A model generated the notes under the pieces. The model was given only the letters and a program-made list of their open reading frames with translations. It did no database searches and was not told where the DNA came from. Positions 6,176 through 11,089 of a DNA stretch of 11,089 nt are shown here, piece by piece; the stretch's first letter is position 1; each line of letters opens with the position of its first letter. Position numbers and translations under genes: made by a program. The stretch covers positions 1 through 11,089 of the forward strand of contig JAUVXR010000048.1 in assembly GCA_030603495.1 (NCBI GenBank). The letters run 5' to 3'. The stretch comes from a bacterium (GTDB taxonomy: Bacteria > Armatimonadota > Zipacnadia > Zipacnadales > Zipacnadaceae).

Positions 6176-6813
6176 TATCTCACCTTGATAAACAACGGGT
6201 TCCACTTGCCAGAGTTTGCCACACAGTCCGGGCAATGCTCCGCCTCTCCGAGTTCCCAATAGCAATTCCAACCCAATAAATTGCCGTCATCGTCGTAAAC
6301 TTCCTCAATCCTCCAATTGCAGGCGCAGTTCGTCAGGCATACCGTTTTCCCATCGCCAGGATAGGCAGGCAATTCAGGCAATCCGTGTGCTCGTGCGCTT
6401 GCCCGCTCGAACGCCTCACGTCCACTATGGATGTACATCCGCGACCGCGCTGCCACCTGCGCCTCGCTCAGCGTGCCCGCCGCGACCTCCCTGGTGAAGC
6501 CGTCCAAATAGCGGTACTGGTCAGCTATCATCCCGCCGATGCTGCCCCAATCGGCTTGCGTCATCTGGCTCAGACCACCTCTACCGAGCAGGTATTGCTG
6601 GATGTACTCGTCCTTGATGGCCTCGCGCATACCGGTCTCCCAGTCGCGGGTGTTGAGTTGCCCACCCCGCAACAGTTCGGCCAAGCCATCGGATCCGCTG
6701 CCGGTGATGCGCTGGCGCTGATCTACCAGGTCGCGCACGCTCGCGGAGCTAATGAAGCGGCCCGTGTCGGCATCGCGGTATCTGTTAAGGTTCTCTTCCC
6801 ATTGCCAGGGCAT
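6175..6813 (-). CDS. MuF / SPP1 gp7-type minor head morphogenesis protein
   Basis: A 212-aa protein located near the portal, as expected for MuF/gp7 proteins, which associate with the portal and enter the capsid. The N-terminus has RYRDADTGRFIS (11-22), a common start for these proteins. The middle is helical. The C-terminus carries the diagnostic block YPGDGKTVCLTNCACNW (151-167), then C184, and EHCPDC (192-197), a likely metal-binding knuckle made of cysteines and a histidine. It is shorter than some MuF proteins, which are fused to toxin or ADP-ribosyltransferase domains; none is present here. A GGTGA ribosome site lies about 5 nt before the ATG, and the upstream gene stops 5 nt away. The C-terminal motif makes this call reasonably firm. 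Confidence 0.8.
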   Translation of the reverse strand: MPWQWEENLNRYRDADTGRFISSASVRDLVDQRQRITGSGSDGLAELLRGGQLNTRDWETGMREAIKDEYIQQYLLGRGGLSQMTQADWGSIGGMIADQYRYLDGFTREVAAGTLSEAQVAARSRMYIHSGREAFERASARAHGLPELPAYPGDGKTVCLTNCACNWRIEEVYDDDGNLLGWNCYWELGEAEHCPDCVANSGKWNPLFIKVR

Positions 6814-6818
6814 CTATA

Positions 6819-7094
6819 TCACCAGAACTTCATCGTCTCTGCCAAGAACGCGATCTCCACGGCCTCGATGGGATCCGAACAACAGCCGCATCCCTCATTG
6901 TATGCATTGCCAGAGGCGTTGCCGACGAGCCACATATTCCCGTCAGCATCTCTCAGGATAGCGCCCAATGGGAGTTGATTTCCATATCCGCTGTTTCGGT
7001 GTAAGCGCCCGAACTCCTCACAGTCAAACTCGTGCCACGTCAGGAGGGGGGCGATTTCCTCCAGGTTAAGCTCTTTGAATTCAGGTAGGCTCAT
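6819..7094 (-). CDS. Unknown small protein between portal and MuF genes
   Basis: A 91-aa acidic protein I cannot assign. The ATG at 7094 forms an ATGA overlap with the portal stop and has a strong AAGGAG site 5 nt upstream, so it is certainly translated with the portal. It contains a beta-prone centre (LGAILRDADGNMWLVGNASG) and a CGCC cluster at 69-72 followed by SDPIEAVEIAFL. No membrane span or catalytic signature is seen. The CGCC pair could bind metal or form disulfides. Its position within the head gene block suggests a role in head assembly, without direct evidence. Confidence 0.7.
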   Translation of the reverse strand: MSLPEFKELNLEEIAPLLTWHEFDCEEFGRLHRNSGYGNQLPLGAILRDADGNMWLVGNASGNAYNEGCGCCSDPIEAVEIAFLAETMKFW

Positions 7095-8686
7095 TGTACT
7101 CCTTCCGTCACTGGTTCAGCGTTCAACAGCCCCCGCATTTCCACTGGCATATCCCGGTCCCACTTGCGCATCGCGCGCGCTACGTCGTCCGCTGTGATGG
7201 CCACAGCCTTGCCCTCGGGCCACGCTGCCAGTGGTCGCCCGCGCGGGTGCAGCTTGCCGTCGTCAGCTTCTACAGCGGCCTTGGCCGTCCAGCCGGTCCA
7301 CTGCTGCGGCGCACGCTCCAGTCTCACCACGCGCCCATCGCTGTGCGCCCGCACCCGTGGCCCCATATCCACCCGGGCCAACGCCTTGGCCTGTTCCACG
7401 TCCTCCGCCCGCTCCTCCGGCGCGAAGGTCAATAGCTCCTCCTCGTCGAACAGCCCTTGCCGCACCAGCCAGGCGCGGCCTTCTTCGCGTTCCAGCAGTG
7501 CCTCACCGCCCAATGGCGGCTCAGTCAACCGGCGGATAAAGTCGGCCTTGAGTAGCGCTATCTCCGCCGCTTGCTTATCCTCGTCGGTATCCTGGAAGTC
7601 GAAATGGAATGTCAGCGAAGGAGGAATGCTCAGGCCGTCATTGAGCGCTCGCTCTAGGTCGGTGAGAATCAGCCCCGCGCCCTTGGCCTTCGCCTTGATG
7701 TGCATGATGGCGGTCTCTGTGGCCGTGCCCATCGTGCCAGCACTCACCGGCCACAGCTCGCGCGGGTCCACGCGGAAGGCCAGGGCGAAGCTGTAGATGG
7801 CGATCTCCGTCGTCGTGCGCTTGTCGAAGTGCTCAGGGAGTTGGGAGAAGCTGAACAATTCAGCGCTCAGGGGCAGCGCAGGATCGAGCCCAAAGGCCAC
7901 CAGGATGTCACGCCACACCTTGTTGCCCTGTTGGCGCTGCCGCACATCATACTGTTTCTCCAGGTCCTCCCATTGGATGCGGGACAGGTTGTTCAGCAAT
8001 AGCAACCCCGCCGGCGGAAGATCACTCAGGCGCTCGCGCTCGTAGCGGGCGATGTCCATCAATATCCGCGCGGTCGTCAGCGCCCGCGAGACGGCGCAAT
8101 AGCCGACGCCGTACAGGGCCTCATCTGGTGCAGGACTGTCCACGATGCGGATGAATTGCGAGCGATGTAGCAGCACCTCCTCACCATCTGCCGGGATGTA
8201 GCGGGCTGGATTCTCTGGGTCACCGGTGAGATGCATCTTGGCGTTATCGAGGTGAGCGAAGCCGATGGCCGCACCCTGGCGGTCGGCCTTTCCCTGGCGG
8301 ATGCGCTCCAGCCACCCACCCGGGTCCTGCGTCAGATAGTCCCACACCGCCGGCTGCAGCATCTTGGACCACCCCGCGCCGAAATCGGAGCGCTGCAGCA
8401 AGATGCGCCGGTATATGTTGGCCGTGCGTTCTGGGCCTTCCAGATACCAGCCCGTGGTCGCCACCTTGGCGGTGACGGTCGCTATGGTGCCCGCCAGCAG
8501 ATCGTTGCCTGGACGCTTGACGAACTCGCGCAGCCAGGAGTCACGATAGCGCGACCAGTACGGCGGTACGCCATCCTCCTCGGCCATCAGGCGTAGCAGC
8601 CACGTGGGAGCGCCGACGACGGTCGCGCCCGTCTCGGCGTCGGGTAGTACCTGAACTGATTTGCGTTCCTCTGTCGTTTTAGCCAT
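7091..8686 (-). CDS. Portal protein
   Basis: A 531-aa protein, the usual size for a portal: the dodecameric ring at the capsid vertex through which DNA is packaged and to which the tail attaches. Portal-type segments include WLLRLMAEEDGVPPYWSRY near the N-terminus, DEALYGVGYCAVSRAL with a following long helix (wing and stem), and FRVDPRELWPVSAGTMGTA then HIKAKAKGAG, the region that typically forms the stem and crown. The C-terminus is charged and less ordered. I start it at ATG 8686 (MAKTTEERKS). A GTG at 8722 is in frame but would run through the terminator-like hairpin at 8692-8714. Neither start has a clear Shine-Dalgarno, which is odd for this window. It is followed by a gene coupled through ATGA. 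Confidence 0.85.
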   Translation of the reverse strand: MAKTTEERKSVQVLPDAETGATVVGAPTWLLRLMAEEDGVPPYWSRYRDSWLREFVKRPGNDLLAGTIATVTAKVATTGWYLEGPERTANIYRRILLQRSDFGAGWSKMLQPAVWDYLTQDPGGWLERIRQGKADRQGAAIGFAHLDNAKMHLTGDPENPARYIPADGEEVLLHRSQFIRIVDSPAPDEALYGVGYCAVSRALTTARILMDIARYERERLSDLPPAGLLLLNNLSRIQWEDLEKQYDVRQRQQGNKVWRDILVAFGLDPALPLSAELFSFSQLPEHFDKRTTTEIAIYSFALAFRVDPRELWPVSAGTMGTATETAIMHIKAKAKGAGLILTDLERALNDGLSIPPSLTFHFDFQDTDEDKQAAEIALLKADFIRRLTEPPLGGEALLEREEGRAWLVRQGLFDEEELLTFAPEERAEDVEQAKALARVDMGPRVRAHSDGRVVRLERAPQQWTGWTAKAAVEADDGKLHPRGRPLAAWPEGKAVAITADDVARAMRKWDRDMPVEMRGLLNAEPVTEGVQ

Positions 8687-8690
8687 AATG

Positions 8691-8740
8691 CAAAAAGGCC
8701 GCCAATCTGGCGGCGTCGTCACAAAACCGCAAGTCGGCGG
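8691..8740 (-). terminator. Tandem terminator-like hairpins directly upstream of the portal gene
   Basis: Read on the minus strand, GCCGCCA (8714-8708), loop GAT, TGGCGGC (8704-8698), then CTTTTT (8697-8692) form a compact 7-bp GC-rich stem with a T tract: a good intrinsic terminator. A weaker copy sits upstream: CCGC (8740-8737), a 6-nt loop, GCGG (8730-8727), then TTTT (8726-8723). Both copies share ACGCCGCC about 27 bp apart, suggesting duplication. The stronger one ends 5 nt before the portal ATG. It may end transcripts of the terminase block or attenuate portal expression. Confidence 0.6.
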
Positions 8741-8772
8741 CGTTCCCTGTCGGGGATGCCTGTTATTTGGTT

Positions 8773-8801
8773 GTTTTACTCAGATACTAGCGCCCAATCA
8801 A
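8773..8801 (-). promoter_or_regulatory. Weak candidate sigma70 promoter for the portal block
   Basis: TTGATT (8801-8796) and TAAAAC (8778-8773) are spaced by exactly 17 nt on the minus strand, each matching four of six consensus bases. Transcription from here would give a leader of roughly 80 nt containing both hairpins before the portal gene. The match is weak in a tightly packed region and could be chance. Confidence 0.2.
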
Positions 8802-8918
8802 CTCTGCTATGATAAGCGCCAAGCCTAGCACCAAAGCAAAAGCGGCAAGGAATACCGTCACTTCGTCCTCAAATTCCTCTGCCCACTGTTTTATGGCTCG
8901 GATGTCCCACTTGTTCAC
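8787..8918 (-). CDS. Small single-span membrane protein
   Basis: A 43-aa protein starting at GTG 8918 (VNKWDIRAIKQWAEEFEDE), followed by a single hydrophobic segment (VTVFLAAFALVLGLALIIAEL) and a short GR tail. I choose this start because GTGA overlaps the stop of the preceding gene, as elsewhere in the window. An in-frame ATG at 8984 would add 22 polar residues (65 aa) but would overlap the upstream gene by 70 nt; neither start has a strong ribosome site. The C-terminal membrane span with a charged cytoplasmic N-terminus suggests a tail-anchored inner-membrane protein. Phage proteins of this form include holin- and spanin-like components and membrane-associated factors, but one span and a location between terminase and portal do not identify it. 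Confidence 0.55.
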   Translation of the reverse strand: MNKWDIRAIKQWAEEFEDEVTVFLAAFALVLGLALIIAELIGR

Positions 8919-9169
8919 GCGAACAACACCCCCCACCGCGTCCTGATGAGCTTCGGCCTGAGGTTGAGCGTTGGATTCAGGCATAGCGGGCACTTGCTTT
9001 GTAGATCGAAGAGATAGGCCATATTCAAGTCATTGACCCAGCGCCGGTATTGCGCCACGATGGCACGCTTATGTACTCGATTCACACGCAACGCCTCATC
9101 ACGCCTGTGTTGTAGTTGCGCATATCGTGCGTTAAAGACTTGCTTCACCAACTCTTGCTTGTCAATCAT
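8915..9169 (-). CDS. Small basic helical protein with CxxC, unknown function
   Basis: An 84-aa protein starting at ATG 9169 (MIDKQELVKQ). AGGAGG lies about 5 nt upstream; a GTG at 9172 just before is in frame but too close to the ribosome site. The first two thirds are arginine-rich amphipathic helix (NARYAQLQHRRDEALRVNR), followed by KCPLC and a basic C-terminus. The single CxxC could bind metal only with a partner or in a dimer. It begins 9 nt after the preceding gene and is linked to the membrane protein gene by GTGA. Its size and position next to the terminase recall small DNA-packaging accessory proteins, but no family is recognised. Confidence 0.65.
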   Translation of the reverse strand: MIDKQELVKQVFNARYAQLQHRRDEALRVNRVHKRAIVAQYRRWVNDLNMAYLFDLQSKCPLCLNPTLNLRPKLIRTRWGVLFA

Positions 9170-9178
9170 CACTCCTCC

Positions 9179-9403
9179 TCACCTGTTTATCGCCTCAAGC
9201 TCCTGGACGAGACCATCGAAGGTCATGACTTTCTGGCATTCATACCACCGGTTTAGCGCACTCAATCGCCTCTGATACTCTTTGCGCACATACGCCACCC
9301 TCTCCTGGTGCTTGGCGTATATCGCCTGTTCTTTCTCGTCCAGGGGATGCTTGAGCCTAAAACCTTCGTCGGCAGGATGCCAGGGTCGTTCCTCGCTCAT
9401 CAT
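9179..9403 (-). CDS. Small charged helical protein, unknown function
   Basis: A 74-aa protein, rich in charged residues and predicted to be nearly all helix after residue 20 (EKEQAIYAKHQERVAYVRKE). ATG 9403 forms ATGA with the stop of the preceding gene; the next codon is also ATG (9400) and is better spaced from a purine-rich GGGGGGGAGGG tract. The helix with Y...RR...LN...Y spacing faintly resembles that of the following 84-aa protein. No cysteine pair, membrane span or enzyme motif is present. It may be a coiled-coil oligomer, in keeping with a DNA-binding or assembly accessory role. Confidence 0.62.
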   Translation of the reverse strand: MMSEERPWHPADEGFRLKHPLDEKEQAIYAKHQERVAYVRKEYQRRLSALNRWYECQKVMTFDGLVQELEAINR

Positions 9404-9564
9404 CCCTCCCCCCTCGCTGTCTTCCGCAACTCCGCCGTCCTCGGCTCAAACTTCGGCGGCTTCCTCTGTGCCCTGAGCCCGGCGTTGACCAGGCGCTCCA
9501 CTGCATCTACAGCGGTTAGCAGCGCCTGGCGGATGGATACCCAGAAGTCGAGAGTTGGTATCAT
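9400..9564 (-). CDS. Very small protein of unknown function (54 aa)
   Basis: Starts at ATG 9564 (MIPTLDFWVS), which overlaps the preceding stop as ATGA; the gene's own stop overlaps the next start as ATGA. A longer reading from ATG 9648 exists but would overlap the upstream gene by 88 nt and has no ribosome site, so the short form is preferred. The protein has an amphipathic helix (IRQALLTAVDAVERLVNAG) and a basic, proline-containing C-terminus (RKPPKFEPR). No Shine-Dalgarno is evident, so re-initiation after the upstream gene is likely. Support is the double overlap geometry; the function is unknown. Confidence 0.55.
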   Translation of the reverse strand: MIPTLDFWVSIRQALLTAVDAVERLVNAGLRAQRKPPKFEPRTAELRKTARGEG

Positions 9565-9836
9565 CGGTGGTATGGGTGAATCTTCTTTATACGCAGCCAC
9601 AGGCAGCCAAGCCGGTGCCTTACTACCATCACCGTCCCGTACCGGCATCCACAGAACTTACAGAGCAAGTTAGCTGGATCATTCAGGTACAGCGGAGTAG
9701 CATCACACTCTATGATGTCAAACCACGGTTGATGCAGTGTCAGCACGATGTCGTGATATTCGCGCCAGTGAAACAGCACGAACAGGAAATCGGATAGGAC
9801 TTGTCTCAAGCGCCTGTATAGACTTGGTTTTCTCAT
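9561..9836 (-). CDS. Small protein with CxxCxC, unknown function
   Basis: A 91-aa protein whose ATG at 9836 overlaps the terminase stop as ATGA, with GAGG 9 nt upstream. The N-terminal third is basic with an aromatic patch (LSDFLFVLFHWREYH); this is not long enough for a clear membrane span. The middle contains LLCKFCGCRYGT, a CxxCxC motif resembling half of a zinc ribbon, without an obvious second pair; a later cysteine lies in RLGCLW. The C-terminus is basic. Position immediately after the large terminase and metal-like cysteines would fit a nucleic-acid-associated accessory such as a packaging or HNH-like remnant, but the HNH histidines and asparagine are not seen. Confidence 0.62.
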   Translation of the reverse strand: MRKPSLYRRLRQVLSDFLFVLFHWREYHDIVLTLHQPWFDIIECDATPLYLNDPANLLCKFCGCRYGTVMVVRHRLGCLWLRIKKIHPYHR

Positions 9837-11089
9837 AAGTTCAGCCTCAACGCTTCATAAGAACACATCGACAACGCCACAGCCAAGTCCACCTTTAGCC
9901 CTTCCTCCCGCTTGACGATGCGCAGCCGCTTGCCGTCGTTGTTTAGCTTCCGGTTGGCATTATCCATATGCTTGCGCAACATGGCATTGCCATCGTGTGC
10001 TATCCGGCGCTGCATGATCAAATCGAGCAGTTGCCGGTCAGCCTCCAGCCGTTGGTTGCCCTGTGAGAACTTCTTCAGCCAGGCCACGCCGCCTTTGCGC
10101 AGCCGCCCCGCCATATCGTGCAACTCGGTCGGATCATAGCATATTTGCACTACGTTGTAATTCGTGCACAGCCAGCGTACTACCCGCTCTGGCCCTGGTC
10201 GCTCTTCCGTGCCCTGGAAGTCTATCTCGCCTCCGGGCCTGGCTTGCCACGTCTGGACGAATCTCACCGCCAGGTCATCGGTACGCCGTTTCGGATGACG
10301 GCTCACGGCCACGATGCCAAAGCAATCGCTCACCGCATCAGTGCGCCCCGTCGCTGCATCCATCGCCACCACTATCGGCTCTTTCAGCCCCAACGTCGGG
10401 AGCGCTTCCTTGCACTTGTCCCACAAAATCATATTCGGCAAGAACCGCTCCGTGTCCTCTATGTCCTCCCACTCAGCCTCCAGCAGCACCCGCGCCTCGG
10501 CCGCCGTCAGCGTCAGCGCCCGCTTGTCCACGAAGCCCGGCTCCAGGTTGGCCGCGTTGTCGGCGGTGAGCAATGTCACCACCAGGCTCTGCGCCTTGAA
10601 ACCGGCGTGCGGGTCGTCGTCCACCGGCGGGCCGAAGTACTCGAACAGCCAGTGCTTGCGCGGCGTCGTGGTGATCCAGATTTGCGGCGACTCCCCGCCC
10701 GGGCCGGGGATGCGCACTCGACCATCGAGCACCTTGAGCGCGTCGGCCTTCTTGCGCCGGCGGGCTTCGTCGAAGTGGGCGAAGTTGACGTTCGGCCCCT
10801 CCCACGCTCCGGGGTCATCTATCCCCCCACAATAGAGCGTCGCGCCGTTCTTGAATACGATGCTGAATGGCCTGTACGGCTCCCACGTCTGGTGCCGCAT
10901 GCGCCGGTGCTTCTCCACCACCTGCGACCAGGGACACCAGCGGCGGAACTCGGGCCACAGACTGACGCGGAAGTGCGGGAGATCAGGGCTGACCATGATG
11001 CCACTCATGCCACGCTTGAGACGATTCAGCGTCTTGATGATTCCCGCGACGCTCTTGCCGCCACCCTCACCGCCTTTCAGGAGGGTGTA
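9833..11089 (-). CDS. Terminase large subunit, N-terminus beyond window
   Basis: The frame is open to the right edge, giving 418 residues; the ATG at 11008 is internal because the upstream 27 codons in frame hold GGEGGGKS, a Walker A P-loop. Walker B is NFAHFDEA, and WITTTPR is the coupling motif of the ATPase. The nuclease half starts at IVVAMDAATGRTDA (first acidic residue of the RNase H-like fold), has a second acidic site in VQICYDPTELHDM, and a third near KVDLAVALSMCSYEA at the end. It is the DNA translocase and endonuclease that packages and cuts the genome at the portal vertex. It leads the operon; its stop overlaps the next start as ATGA. The order terminase, portal, protease and capsid supports the call, which is firm. 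Confidence 0.93.
   Translation of the reverse strand, partial: YTLLKGGEGGGKSVAGIIKTLNRLKRGMSGIMVSPDLPHFRVSLWPEFRRWCPWSQVVEKHRRMRHQTWEPYRPFSIVFKNGATLYCGGIDDPGAWEGPNVNFAHFDEARRRKKADALKVLDGRVRIPGPGGESPQIWITTTPRKHWLFEYFGPPVDDDPHAGFKAQSLVVTLLTADNAANLEPGFVDKRALTLTAAEARVLLEAEWEDIEDTERFLPNMILWDKCKEALPTLGLKEPIVVAMDAATGRTDAVSDCFGIVAVSRHPKRRTDDLAVRFVQTWQARPGGEIDFQGTEERPGPERVVRWLCTNYNVVQICYDPTELHDMAGRLRKGGVAWLKKFSQGNQRLEADRQLLDLIMQRRIAHDGNAMLRKHMDNANRKLNNDGKRLRIVKREEGLKVDLAVALSMCSYEALRLNL

Noticed and set aside
6176-6271. Earlier ATG at 6271 for the gp10-like gene
   Set aside because: It overlaps the MuF gene by 97 nt and lacks a ribosome site; ATG 6175 has AAGGTGAG and a TAATG junction.
8687-8722. GTG 8722 as portal start
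   Set aside because: It would place the terminator-like stem and T tract inside the coding region, and the extra 12 residues have no portal character.
9565-9648. Earlier ATG at 9648 for the 54-aa gene
   Set aside because: No ribosome site and an 88-nt overlap with the upstream gene; the ATGA at 9564 matches the local pattern.
10473-10835. Alternative frames inside the terminase gene on both strands
   Set aside because: Arginine/proline/serine-rich shadows generated by GC-rich terminase codons.
1-11089. CRISPR arrays, tRNA genes, insertion sequences, attachment sites
   Set aside because: I saw no regularly spaced repeats, no cloverleaf candidates, no transposase and no integrase or duplicated core site.

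Overview
The window is a segment of a tailed double-stranded DNA bacteriophage or prophage (Caudoviricetes). All credible genes lie on the minus strand, so transcription runs from right to left. The evidence is a standard head-packaging module in conventional order: terminase large subunit, portal, MuF/SPP1 gp7-type head protein, prohead protease joined to a scaffold, and major capsid protein. Genes are tightly packed, many share 4-base stop/start overlaps (ATGA or GTGA), and most have clear Shine-Dalgarno sites, so the host is a bacterium. The DNA is GC-rich. I see no tRNA, integrase, repressor or host gene, so the host and lifestyle cannot be named.

Reading in the direction of transcription: (1) 11089-9833, terminase large subunit, cut by the right edge just before its Walker A motif. 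(2) 9836-8787, five very small genes chained by overlaps and short gaps, none of known function, the last encoding a single-span membrane protein. (3) 8786-8687, the first substantial non-coding gap, with two similar terminator-like hairpins about 27 bp apart directly before the portal start. (4) 8686-5166, portal, an unknown 91-aa protein, the MuF-like protein, a possible HK97 gp10-like protein and an unknown 155-aa protein. (5) 5156-2401, protease-scaffold fusion, then the major capsid protein, which is split across two reading frames. (6) 2400-2328, a 13-bp perfect hairpin. (7) 2327-1, a non-structural cassette: sulfotransferase, SAM-dependent methyltransferase, CxxC/HxxxC mini-protein, unknown small protein, and a GT2 glycosyltransferase cut by the left edge.

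The terminase, portal, MuF, protease-scaffold and capsid genes form the head assembly and DNA packaging machine. The left-hand cassette is the most unusual part: a glycosyltransferase, a methyltransferase and a PAPS-type sulfotransferase sit together immediately after the capsid gene. I infer that they build or modify a sulfated, methylated glycan, either on the virion or on the host surface. Two further points stand out: the capsid gene is interrupted at an ATGA in a cysteine-rich segment, and the protease-scaffold gene contains two strong in-frame internal ribosome-binding sites that could produce a free scaffold.
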